64,000 nucleotides of DNA from Kalmusia sp. IMI 367209 (Eukaryota > Ascomycota > Dothideomycetes > Pleosporales > Didymosphaeriaceae): the NCBI GenBank assembly GCA_027946365.1, contig JAPEUQ010000001.1, positions 4,278,001 through 4,342,000 on the forward strand. Direction: 5' to 3'. Both the position numbers and the translations under genes were made by a program. The notes under the pieces are model-generated. The model did not search any database. It was not told the DNA's origin and saw only the letters and a list, made by a program, of their open reading frames with translations. The first letter of the stretch is position 1, and each line of letters starts with the position of its first letter. Of the stretch, positions 45,475 through 56,025 are shown one piece after another.

Positions 45475-47689
45475 TTATTGTCTATGTGGTCTTCTCTGAC
45501 ATATGCGTGGGTCAAGCAGTTACAATCATGCAATCAGCCGTCGCATGACAGGCAACAGGCAGATCGAGAAAGAGCAACATGGTAACTAATACTGTTACAG
45601 ATAGCCATCCGGCTGCATCCTCGACCTCGTTTTTACCACCTTTTTCAACGCGCTCTCATTTCATCGCTCATCGTTTCGGTGTCGTCTACACACTCCTTGC
45701 CGTCATTTCTAACCAATTCGGACGCGTCACCCATTGCCGCCGCTATCGACTAATAGATCCCGTGTAAGAGCTACCGAAGACTCGATACACCAGGAAATCG
45801 CGTTCCAGGCCTCCAGATAGAAAATATGCGCTCACATGATTAAGGTCTCCGTACGTGGGTCTCAACGTGCAGAGGGTGTCAATTTTCAAACGTGAAGAGC
45901 GTCTCGCTTCAACCAGACATTTCCGTTGATATCCTGCTTTTAGGCTCGAATCACGATGTCACATCCAATGATCGACTTCTAGACCCTCGGCCTCAAGTCG
46001 TTTGAAAACACAGGTGTGTGACACCCAGAGCTAGGCGTAGTGACACATACATTGAGCCACAGCTTGTGTGACTTCAGTACAAAAGTGCGCATGGGTGGAG
46101 AGTGCAGACTGAGCATAGGTGTCACGGTGGAACAATGCGGAGAATCGGACATAGCAGGTAACTGTTGAAAGGATATCTCTGAACAGTATCGGGGCTATTT
46201 GACTCTGCCCAATATAATGTGTTACAGCTTCACGCGCCAGCAGGCGTGGTCGAGGAGACAAGTGCGACTAGGTCAAGGGCCGAGACCATCATGCAGAGCA
46301 TGCACAAGCACCTGAATAATATCGTCGACGGTCAGCCAGCTTGCCTACACGGCTCTTGTGCGTGGCTGGTTTACCTAAAGACCGCATGGACATTCGTTGT
46401 TCCGCGACATCAGCAGTGATGTTGATCTCTCGCAAGTTGTCCTTGAGATGATCGCAGATGAGATTAGGTGATAACGTTGGATCCCTTGGTGAAGTTCGAT
46501 GTCGTCAGGCTCGGAGACACGGTGGAGGTGGATGCGGACGACTTTGTCGATAGCTTCTCTTGGACTTCCGACATAGAGGTCGCGTGTAGCTCACCCATCT
46601 TTTGCTCGGTTATTCAGCACTTATGGACGCAGCAATTGTCCCTGTGATTGTTCCAGCACTCCATATGCGGAAGTAGATGCATCCTCCTAGATACACGCTT
46701 TCGGCCGACGAAGAGACTAGACAAGCATATAATAAATGTGGCCCTGGACTACTGTCCTTGCGTTTGAGAATTCTGAGTCGAGGAGAGCATCGCCAGGTAT
46801 CTGAGACGTAAGGGCAATCTGGGTGAAGAGCTTCATCTCGCTATGTACCTCTAGTTAACTAAGACGACTGTGAGTCCCTGATGCAACCCATTGACTGATG
46901 TGGATAATGAGAGAGCGATGCTTTGACGCATATCATAGATACTTCCTAGATCCTAATCTCCACGCGTCAAAGTATGATACCTTCGCCCAAACTTCCAGAC
47001 ACAACGACTATGTTGGCGAGGCTTGAGTTGGGGTGCTGGCTTAGGTGAAGGTTTCGGCTTGATTCGGGCGACCCGCAGCGATTGCAATATACGCTTCGAG
47101 GGCTCTTTGTTCCCCGAAGGAAGATCTGTTCTTGGAGTATACTGTTGGATCGGAGGCGCCCGAGGAATGCGGTGCATTGCTAATGCGCAGCCTCTGAAGA
47201 AATTGAAAGCTTCTGTAACCTTTACCATTTTTGTATCAGATAATCGCGGTCGGCATCGTTCTAGCGATCTAGAACATAGTACCAGCCCCTACATCACTGC
47301 AACTCAGTACTGCCTCGAAACCGGGGTAAGGCGGTGAGGATCGCGACCAGTATAACTTGCGGGGCGTGCGTCATCGCGTTGAGGTGTCGCCATCGGGGTA
47401 CTGCAAGGCGTGCTCATAGTGCGTTGTCAAGCGGGCGACGTGTGATGTTTGCGCGTGCGCAGAATCCTTCAAAGCATTTGAAAAAGGCACTAGCGCCTAT
47501 ATTTCCCGGCGTACTTCGCCAACGCGTTCTGTATGTCGGACAGGCTCAATAAGAGACTTCAAGTTGACAAGGGTTGCAGACACAGTCATCTCCTTCCGCG
47601 CTTTGGCATTTAATGCGCATCGTAAGTCAATGCGCGCTCTGATATAATAAAGCCTACTATATTTAACACGAAATGATTTTGAAGATAGA
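45475..47689. other. Gene-poor stretch
   Basis: No confident gene. A minus-strand stretch at about 46590-46400 reads VVRIHLHRVSEPDDIELHQG and, after a frame change, DNLREINITADVAEQRMS, which looks like decayed coding sequence of an unknown family. Confidence 0.35.
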
Positions 47690-48749
47690 ATGTCTCTCAA
47701 ACAATACTTGCAGATGGCCTACAAGGAGGTTGGCCTAACTTCGGAAACTGAAGTCCGTTCGATCGAGCCATTGAAAGGAACCTTGCAATCTGGCAGCGAG
47801 AATCTTCTCCTGGTATACGGCGGCTCGTTCAATCCTCCACACCGTGGACACATAGATGTTATTCTATCAGGACTAAGGCCAGAGGTAGCGGCAGTTGCGA
47901 TCGTCATCCTACCTAGTGAAGATTGGCACCTGAGAGGTAAGATATCTAACAGTCATCCGGATTTTTTCCTTCCTCAAAAACGCAGAGCGGATCTCTTGGG
48001 GGCCATATCGTCAATTCCGAGAGCAAGGGTGTGGGTGTGGACAACCACCTGGTACCCATTCAAATCGTTTTGCAAGGCCTTATTCCGGTTGACCAAGGCG
48101 GACGGATTCAAACTGGAATTCGCGCGGTTGGTTGGGCCGGATAACCTGAATCTAGAAAACCCTCTCGAGATTATGCCATACGCGTTTCCTGGTGCACTGG
48201 TCACAAACAGAGCTAGACATGTCGCTACCCACTTTCTTCCCGATGGCAAGCCAGTAATATGGAATGGGTTCGGGGAATGGTCCCGTAGCACACATAGTTG
48301 TGCAGATGGTAAGTGCATGCGTTGCTACTAAATAATACTCCGCCGTTATAGCTGACTGGTGGCTAGATGATGGGGAAGCTGGCCAAGCTGAGATCATTTT
48401 GTGGACATGCACAGGTGCATATAACAGTAATCCCCTCAAGAGGAGCTGTGGAGATGGTTAGTGCATGCGTTCCTTCCAATGACACCTTCTTATCATAGCT
48501 GACTGATTTTGGCTAGTTGACGGGGAGGGTAGCCAAGTTGACAATGTGTTGGGGACAGGTGCATGTGACAGTATTCCTCTGAAGAGGGGACACTACCTTC
48601 AATATACGAAACCTGTTTCCGCTGATATCAGCTCGACAAACTTACGACAGGCCCTGGTCCAAAATCATCTTCTTAATGAAGCAAGCCTCAACCAGCTAAG
48701 TATGGAAGCTCTTCTAGAGCTCTTGGGGCCAATCCTGTGGGAAAATTAA
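47690..48749 (+). CDS. NMNAT-like nucleotidyltransferase with duplicated exon
   Basis: Three exons: 47690-48308, 48367-48456, 48517-48749, with introns of 58 and 60 nt, both phase 1, giving 313 residues. The product has the cytidylyltransferase/NMN adenylyltransferase fold: GGSFNPPHRGH at 44-54 holds the HxGH nucleotide-binding motif, and ISSTNLR at 274-280 is the second nucleotide site. The likely reaction transfers AMP (or CMP) to a mononucleotide; nicotinate/nicotinamide mononucleotide is the first guess. Exon 2 (residues 207-236) and the start of exon 3 are tandem copies of one another, including the preceding introns. The frame stays open through both copies. The extra 30 residues fall before ISSTxLR, outside both motifs. 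Whether activity survives is unknown. Confidence 0.82.
48306..48600 (+). repeat. Tandem intron-exon duplication (148-bp unit)
   Basis: GGTAAGTGCATGCGTT at 48308 recurs as GGTTAGTGCATGCGTT at 48456. The likeness continues through ATAGCTGACTG, GGCTAG, GACGGGGA-type exon starts, CAAGCTGA/CAAGTTGA, ACAGGTGCAT and CCTCAAGAGG/CCTCTGAAGAGG. Copies differ at scattered bases, so the duplication is not recent. Confidence 0.85.
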
Positions 48750-49367
48750 CCATTACATACATATCTTCTCAAGGGAGAGAATCCTATAAACAGCACTTTA
48801 TGATTATAGTATAGACCTTAAGATCTTAAATTTCGTGCTACCTATGCGGCAATCCCGCTTTGTATCTAGTAATATGGTGCTTAAAAAATCAAGTACAGGT
48901 TGCAGTACCACAAGGACATCTTTCTGTAACGATAGATCATTCCCTACGCTATTCATAGTGGAGATTCTTCATCCTTCAGCGTCGCGGCGATCTCACTAGC
49001 TGAAAGTTTATGCGGTGGCCAAGTCAGGTGCAAGTTATTCTTCCAGGAAGTATCGACTTGCCGGATATGTGCAGTTCCCAGAGTCTAACGTGATGTCGTT
49101 GTTAAGAATATCATAGTCAGCCACATAGAGAATGCCGGTGTTCATTCTGCACTACGTGGTATTCATGCCCTTCGTGTATCTTATCGAGAGATTTTCTTCA
49201 TCAACCCTAAATGCTCAGGTGTCATCTATTCCCATCTCGTCTTTCCCATTTCCTTAAGTCACGCTCAGTATGCCCGCCTTTGTGCGAACATAGCAGTAGT
49301 ACAATTCCAGGTGATTGTACGGCTCTCTAGCTCCAGTACATACTGCAGTCTTATGTCTCTGCTATTC
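48750..49367. other. Convergent 3' intergenic region
   Basis: Lies between the ends of two convergent genes. No coding sequence is supported. Confidence 0.45.
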
Positions 49368-50749
49368 TTACAGAACAACACGCCATTTTCCACCGGATTT
49401 AGACATCCTGGAAAGCACCAGGATGAAGGAGCTCGCCAAAATCATACAACCAGCCCAGATCTGTGCCCAAATGAATCTACCATTGGTTGTGTCGATGATG
49501 GCTCCTGCTATCGGAGGGCCCGCTAACGTAGCCACACCACACAGAGTAGCCACCATACCGAATCTCGTGCCCATCTTCCGCGGGTCCACCGTTAAACTTG
49601 CCAAAGCACCTACAAACATCCCTTGCGCTGCCCCGTTGGCCATTCCAAAGAATATGCTGAAGATGTACATATTAACTCGTGTTTTCACGGCAATCCAAAC
49701 AAACTCCATGCAAGCCAGCAGTGATGTTGCGATGATGAAAGTGTTGATTGGACCCAGATATCGATCGGCAATATAGCCAACTATAGGACGGAGCGGTATA
49801 CCGGTCGCATTAATAATGAGCAGGAGGGAAACGGCTTCGGTCGAAGAAAATCCAACAACTCGACGTGCAAAAACATTGATCTGACACGTGAGCAAGTGAT
49901 GACTTTTGATGATTGATGCTTACTTACGTAGAAAAAGCCATAATATAAAGCGAGGAAGTAAAAGAAAACCCCTAGCGTGAAAAGTTTATACGGCTTTTCT
50001 TTGAAAGCTAAATAGTCTAGCATCGGTCCTGACTTGCGAGGGAGGTAGCGGGGCCTTAGTAAGGCAATCGCGATGCATGCCATGAGGAGCGCTAAGAGGG
50101 CTGAGCATCGAACAGCCCAGGGGAATCCAATGAAGGGGATGAGATACTGCAGCACTGAAGGAAACAGTAGACTACCGAAGCCTCCTCCTGTCGCTGAGAT
50201 AGATAGGGTTACAGACTGCCTCTTGCTGAAATAAGAGCTGATGACGGCGATACTCGGCATGTATGCGAGACCTAAGCCTAGTCCAGTGTAAACACCTTGA
50301 GCCAGGAATATTTGCCAGTATTGAGTGCAGAAACTAGTCAGTACAGTACCTGTTACAACGATCAAACAGCCTATGACGACACTTGTTCTGGCGTAACCGG
50401 TGTCCGCGAGGCGTCCAGATAATGTACAGATAGCGAAAGTAAGAAATACTTGCATTGATCCAATCCATGAGACTTGCGAGAAACGTAATTGCATATGCTC
50501 TGTATAATAGAGCTGATACACACCGAATGAAGCGGGAAGCCCCCATGAAAGTGCGTTGAGCATGTTCCCAGCAAGAACTTGTGACCATGCTACCCGGCCA
50601 CCGTCTGGATAGTCCCATCCACTATCTAGTCGAGGCTCGAAGACGTTGTCGTCTGGGTCAGATGGACCGTGCGATTCTTTGTGACGGTTGAGGGTCTCCT
50701 GTCGCAGGGCCCTCAGCCGCGTGTGCATACATTGGAAAGCTTGGTGCAT
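49368..50749 (-). CDS. MFS transporter, monocarboxylate-type
   Basis: Two exons: 50749-49928 and 49880-49368, with a 47-nt intron (GTAAGT..GTGTCAG), phase 0, giving 444 residues. It belongs to the fungal branch of the monocarboxylate porter family, 12-helix carriers in the plasma membrane. Marks are DGGRVAWSQVLAGNMLNALS at helix 1, SWIGSMQVFLTFAICTLSGR before the loop 2-3, YTGLGLGLAYMPSIAVISSYF in helix 4 and NATGIPLRPIVGYIADRY at the second-half loop. The N-terminus before DGGRVAW is about 50 residues and hydrophilic, as usual. The substrate may be a monocarboxylate or a secondary metabolite. No biosynthetic cluster lies beside it. Confidence 0.88.
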
Positions 50750-51692
50750 GCTTAATCCAAAAAAGAGAGGTTATTGAGAATGAAGGCCTGCAATCTTTAG
50801 AAGATGAGATTCTAAGCGATGGAGAGGACCTCAATAAGAGTGGGAAGCTGAAGGATGAGAAGTGGAAATTTTCTGGCCGCATATCGGCACATCGACTGCA
50901 ACGCTGACTAGCTAGCGCCCCGCTTGTCAGTTAGCTCCTGTTCTTCATGATTCTGCATTGCCATATGTCATTGAGAATATTTTGGTTCAAATGCTCAAAT
51001 TGACTTTCGATAACACTGCTGATAAGGGCGTAAACGAATATAATCCCCTCAGGAGCCACACGTTATACAGTGAATATGATCAATTGGGGTTTAATTACAG
51101 CATGATAATGGAAGAATGACTCAAAGATTAGCCTCATCGACTCGTAGCAACGAATTTCTAGACTTTCCGAAGGCTTATTATGAATTTTAGTGACTGTTCG
51201 GTTTCATAATGCGTATTTTTAGTAGATCTTAATCTTATATGAATCTCTCGAATATCATTACTCAGACATGGCCATGGTAAGGAGTGATGCGAAGATACCG
51301 AGGACAGCTCTGGACGGGACCAGCAATTGGCTGTCTGGCGATAATTCCTTAAATCTCGATATCATTGATGCGCGTTATTGGAGCAAATCCTACCCGCTGA
51401 CGCATATTACTTTGATGTTTCGATGTGATCAAAAAATCCGGCGTCGTAGTGCATGTTTTTACGGTGGTGCACGTGATCGGACCGGTGGATGTGGTACTCT
51501 TGTGTGAGAACCCGAGACTAAACTCTTTACGGTATACGCATCCGCCGGAGCTTGCGACAACTTCGGCCCCTCATGCTCCGCTCGGAAACTTTCCTTCGCG
51601 GGACATGAGGTTTCTGAAATAGTCTTTGCGTCGGTTGTAGATCAGTTGGCTTGTAGGGTCTAGCCCGTACGGCTCCGGCTTCGCCCAAGGCC
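50750..51692. other. Divergent promoter region
   Basis: Separates the start codons of the MFS carrier (minus) and the DUF218 protein (plus). A frame at 51268-51507 has no domain. No gene is supported. Confidence 0.4.
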
Positions 51693-52583
51693 ATGTCACC
51701 AGAGCAGTTACCGACTATTGTTGGATATATAAAGCAAGGGTGCCACGAGGAGTACAGAGCTTTCTCAGAATCAATGTCTTTAAACATGGCGGACTTGTCC
51801 ACGGATATTAATATCATATCACATTTCCTTTCTAGAGGAGATATCACCACCATTTCCTCTATCGGAGGAATAGACTGCATAGTGCTATGCGTCTGCTCCG
51901 TACTCTACAGCTCGGAAACTGTCTTCGAGGCCCTCATTCGACAACCGAACCTTACAAAAACCGTTGTGCTTTGCGGTGGTATCGGTCATTCAACCGAACA
52001 TATACATAACGCCGTCGCGCATCATCCAAAGTTCAATAGCATAGCCGTTGAAATCTCCGGACTCCCCGAAGCGCAGGTCCTATATGCCATCTGGAAAACC
52101 TTTTACGCTCATCAGCTTGACCCGCAAGCTGCACCTCGCATATTGATCGAAGACCGCTCTATAACTTGCGCTACCAACGCGATAGAAGCCCGAAAATTGC
52201 TCGAAGCAAATGGCATCCCTACGCCAGGCTCCATGGTGGTAGTCCAAGATCCAACGATGGTGCGACGGACAGTGGCATGCTTCGACCGTGTGTACTCGGA
52301 CATAACCAACCCCCCAAAAATCCATGGTTGCCCCGTCTTTGTTCCTCTCGTGGAGCGCGGCATCGACGGGCAGCTGACTTACAAAACGCCACCAGTCAGT
52401 GAAGAATTGATGTGGGAAATAGACCGCTTCTTAGAACTCATTATGGGCGAGATACCGCGGCTAAGAGATGATGAGAATGGCCGCGGTCCTAAGGGCAGAG
52501 GCGAGATCGTTCATGTTGATCTACCAGTTGAGATCGAGGAAGCATATGAACGTCTTGCTGAGAACACCTTTCACCGTAGATGA
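51693..52583 (+). CDS. DUF218 (YdcF-like) protein
   Basis: The 296-residue intronless product resembles bacterial YdcF, a DUF218 protein with a Rossmann-like fold. Conserved blocks are IDCIVLCVCSVLYSSETVFE, VVLCGGIGHSTEHIHNAVAHH, ILIEDRSITCATNAIEARKLL and MVVVQDPTMVRRT. These correspond to the first strand, the GGIGHST loop, the E-D-x-S-x-x-T-x-x-N acidic motif and the QDPTMxRR motif of YdcF. YdcF binds S-adenosylmethionine in vitro, but no function in fungi is established. There is no signal peptide or membrane segment. Confidence 0.87.
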   Translation: MSPEQLPTIVGYIKQGCHEEYRAFSESMSLNMADLSTDINIISHFLSRGDITTISSIGGIDCIVLCVCSVLYSSETVFEALIRQPNLTKTVVLCGGIGHSTEHIHNAVAHHPKFNSIAVEISGLPEAQVLYAIWKTFYAHQLDPQAAPRILIEDRSITCATNAIEARKLLEANGIPTPGSMVVVQDPTMVRRTVACFDRVYSDITNPPKIHGCPVFVPLVERGIDGQLTYKTPPVSEELMWEIDRFLELIMGEIPRLRDDENGRGPKGRGEIVHVDLPVEIEEAYERLAENTFHRR

Positions 52584-53299
52584 TAATCGGATAGTGTTTC
52601 CCAGGTTCCGCAGCGATATGAGATAAGGACTTTACGAATAGACATCGATCTCCCCTTGGCCATAAGATATTCATACAATTCCATCTGACTTTGAGTGTCG
52701 TCGTTCGCAAATCACGCAGAGAGAACGAAATTAAAAGTTATTAGTTTATTCAAAAGTCTGCGGAAACGTAGAGGATTCGCTCCAAACCGAAATGCCTTCA
52801 TCATCGGGTCATTCGGAGCCAAATCAAGTGACTACACCCTATGGCCGAAGTTTCCTGTCTGAATCGGTCTCTATGCTCTGTCCGTCCCAAAATAGCTTCA
52901 TGAACTAGCTCCTACTACCGACCTCACGTTCGAGAAGGTGTTTCCGAGCCCCTAATAGGTCAGGATCCTGCTTTTTCAATCAGATAGGCCTCAGTATCAG
53001 CGTTCGTATTAATACCGCTCTCATAGACATATAACCAGCATTCACAGTGGTCCTAGCTAGTGCCACTACTCATGTTACCGTGCTTCCATCGTCGTTCAGA
53101 TAGTGAAGAAAGCTTCCATGGGGGACCAGGACAATCACTGGGTTCTCAATTCCACGTTCGGTCAAATCTCGCAATTTTCTGTAATGAATTTCCTTGTGTG
53201 CCGAGCGCGGGCTTTCACTTTATCATTTCCGAGTAATAGCGGCTCGTCCGCTGCTTGTCGGTCTAGCCTGGCTCGAACAGTGACAAGTCTACTGGTTAG
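52584..53299. other. Intergenic, no gene seen
   Basis: May hold the decayed 5' half of the following GMC pseudogene, but no FAD-binding GxGxxG motif is visible on either strand. Confidence 0.4.
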
Positions 53300-54090
53300 C
53301 CGTTATCTCTACACTTCTTCTGTAGTCTCATGCTATCCGGAAATGGATCCTCGGCTGCGCTCAGGTCACTAAATATCACGCCTGTTGTGGATCTTCCAGA
53401 TGTAGGCCAGAACTTAACGGACCATCCGCTGAACCCCGTGTACTGGACCGTGCAGCAAAATACTACAGTAGATACAATTCTACAAGACCAAACAGTGTTT
53501 GCGGAGAGGTTGCGACAATAGAATGAGGCCGGTCAGGGACCGATGATTGATAGATACGGGAACATCATGGCTTTTCAAAGATTGCCCAATCATGCGAGTA
53601 TCTGGATCAGCGTGAGTGTCGATCCTGCGGCTGAACCTCTATCTAGAAACACCGAGTTGCTGCTTGCTGTGAGTCTTAAGTAAGTCAAGCTACACGAACG
53701 GATAATTATTGTTAACTTCTCGGTGCGCAGCAAGGCTTTATACCCATAAGCAACACCCCGCTGCCTAGGAACGGGAACTACCTCACAACTATCGGCACCA
53801 TGGTCTCTCCGACTTCTCGAGGCTCCGTAACTCTCAACAGCACGGATCCCTTCGCCGCTCCGATCATCAATCCGGGCTATCTCACTACACCATTCGATCA
53901 ATATACCGCTGTACAAGCGATGCTTGACATCATGAATGCATCTTTCATAGTGAGTGTAGAGTAAAGGAGAGAATAAGGGAGAAGTCTTGACAATGTCTAG
54001 CCTGAGATCCCGGAATGTCACATGCAGGGACCGGTATACATCATTGCTGAGTGGGCCGCGGATCTGATCAAGAAAGCGCACGGGATGTGA
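53300..54090 (+). pseudogene. GMC oxidoreductase (aryl-alcohol/glucose oxidase-like) pseudogene
   Basis: The remnant covers the second half of an FAD-dependent GMC oxidoreductase: MLSGNGSSAALRSLNI, VVDLPDVGQNLTDHP, a TAG at 53519-53521 after RLRQ, then NEAGQGPMIDRYG. After a 62-nt intron (53669-53730), it continues through NYLTTIGTMVSPTSRGSVTL, FAAPIINPGYLTTPFD and NASFI. A second possible intron (53950-54000) leads to PECHMQGPVYIIAEWAADLI and KKAHGM, then TGA. About 50 residues that should carry the catalytic His (HPxGTxxM) and VVDxxLRVxGxxNLRVVD are missing at this junction. The FAD-binding N-terminal half is also absent. A nonsense codon and two deletions make it non-functional. Confidence 0.75.
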
Positions 54091-54891
54091 GAGAAGTGTA
54101 TAATAGCGGGGATGAGGTTTAGACGAATATTGTACAAGGATTAAGGATATCAAGTGTTCTGTTTTCACTAAAGGAAAGATTGGACCGAGTATTCAATTAC
54201 AGTACGCGTTCGGCTTCTAAGTATACGGGACGTAGGAACGATTCTTGGGTTGCTAAGGCTTATAATTAGTCAAGAAAATGGTAGCACGCAAGCCATGTTG
54301 TCGCTGGAATGGTTGGTGGTGAATGATACTCAGCCTAATGTTCTATTAACTATCGCAGGGAACTCTATTACTATTCAGCTCTGAAGCTTCGCGCTTAACT
54401 TCAATAGCTACTAAAAGACTGCCTATGATGGACAAGTAGTGAATAGTCTGAGAACTTGATGGGCTATAGTGCGCGTTGGTGTTTAAACCCTAATCAGTGT
54501 TTAATATGCGTTAACAGGACCCTCAAACGGGCGGCTCACCGTGGCTGTTCAAAGTCTATAATCAACGCCTCTAGACTAATTCCTTGTTAGCACGAATATA
54601 ACAGATCTGTCATCGCTACAAAGCCGCACGTGGACTGTCTTCAGCCAACGTTAAGTTATCCCTTCCCTCCACTCCGCCTCTCTCATCAACTCGGACTCTC
54701 CAGAAACGGCCCTTTCCATGCGCATGAAACCTGACCGATCCTCTCTTATATAGTACAACCAGAAATCACTCTCTTGCGTGTGGGAAGGTTTTTCAGGTTC
54801 GTTCGAACCCACGGTCTACTGGAACTTATAGTGCGTGTCTTTGCGCGTCCTTGCTTGTGTAATATACGGGATGTCTAAGCGTGGTGTCGTT
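54091..54891. other. Intergenic, no gene seen
   Basis: No supported gene. The plus frame at 54835-55122 is antisense to the pseudogene beside it. Confidence 0.4.
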
Positions 54892-55395
54892 TCATGCATA
54901 GAAGACAACGAGGCGTACGAGTTTGTCATATGGATGGTCTGCGGCAAAGTCGTGGATGGCTTTGAGAAAGGCGTAGTGATGCTCGTTACAATTTTCTCAT
55001 TCCGGATTCAGCACCTCGGTAACTGCATCGATAATGGCGTCATAGAAATCGGCTCTCATACCTTTGTTATAGGCAATCGCTGTGTTTATGCTGACCTTGT
55101 AGGCTTGAAGGAGTACGCTTAAGCTGTCTCTTGGCTGGATGATAGCGATCTTGCCCATTTTCTACTAACAGTCAAAGATGGCCTTGAATTCAGGTGGCTG
55201 TGATGTCTGGTCGGCGAAGACATTGACTATGTAGGATAGGATTGATATTTCAAGTGGTGCTTTAGGCGAGCTGAAAATTTTACGTGTGAGCTCGGATCTT
55301 ATGCCACCCGGAAAGTAATCATACAATAGCTCATCCTCTGAAGATGAATCATCGCCTATGCCACCGAAAAAATTGGAAGGTTCAGGGCCGGCCAT
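54892..55395 (-). pseudogene. Unknown gene inactivated by three C-to-T-type stops
   Basis: From the ATG at 55395 one single frame stays protein-like for 168 codons: PSNFFGGIGDDSSSEDELLY, SILSYIVNVFADQTSQPPEF, then two adjacent TAG codons (55167-55162). It continues KMGKIAIIQPRDSLSVLLQA and FYDAIIDAVTEVLNPE, a TGA (54999-54997), then NEHHYAFLKAIHDFAADHPY and DKLVRLVVFYA to a last TGA at 54894. The stops fit CAG to TAG twice and CGA to TGA once, without any frameshift. The product would be a soluble, acidic, mainly helical protein of a family I do not recognise. It lies only 400 bases from the RIP-mutated transposon. Confidence 0.55.
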
Positions 55396-55797
55396 AACTA
55401 TCGGAGACTAAGCAGATACTCGGTTGCACCTTATGGTGGTTGCAACGTGTGCACTTAATGCAATAAGTGATCCATCGTAGGCAACGCTAGAACTTTTGTT
55501 GGAGGGTGAAATTGCTGCTTTTGTCGCAGGAAAATTTGTTATTGCAGCTGCCGGTGAAGTACGTTTCAAAGCTCGTGGGTAAGGTACAAATTAAAATGCG
55601 ATTACGACATTCCCATGAGCCTCAAATGTATTCCTTGGCCGAACGAATTAGGAGTCGCGATAATTAATTGACGAAACAGCGCCAGTGGGTCGTTGAGTCC
55701 ATTGCGACACATGATAGACAGAGTGGGGTCAGCGGCGGGTGATGCTCCTGGCAGGTGAAATCACGTGACATGACTCTTGCAGGTGTCAACCAGGATA
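55396..55797. other. Boundary between gene-containing DNA and AT-rich transposon block
   Basis: No gene is seen. Base composition changes sharply just after 55900. Bases 55782-55797 (GGTGTCAACCAGGATA) recur with one inserted base at 59415-59431, on the far side of the transposon. Confidence 0.5.
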
Positions 55798-55907
55798 CAG
55801 CTCAGCCGACTGGTCAAAAAGCCAAGCCTACTGGTGGGGTCTGAGCTTCCTCGTGCCAAGCAGTAGGCTTGGCTTTCAAATTAACCAACTAGTCAGCTAA
55901 GCTTTAC
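55798..55907 (+). repeat. Left terminal inverted repeat (110 bp), itself a palindrome
   Basis: Pairs with 59298-59407. Within the repeat, AAAGCCAAGCCTACT and AGTAGGCTTGGCTTT form an inner hairpin around a loop of about 30 bases. The outer arms AGCTCAGCCGACTGGT and AACTAGTCAGCTAAGCT extend it. Confidence 0.85.
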
Positions 55908-56025
55908 TAATGAAAAATTTTCACTTTATAATAGTATTCTTTTGCCCCCTATATTTTGTGATTCTTCATATATCGCAACCTATGGTAACATATTCTAAAC
56001 ATGTTCTAAGGCTATTCCTTACTAA

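Noticed and set aside
46219..46419. 66-codon plus frame
   Set aside because: No features; the minus strand of the neighbouring stretch looks more protein-like but is also broken.
54835..55122. 95-codon plus frame
   Set aside because: Antisense to the minus frame that reads protein-like over 168 codons.
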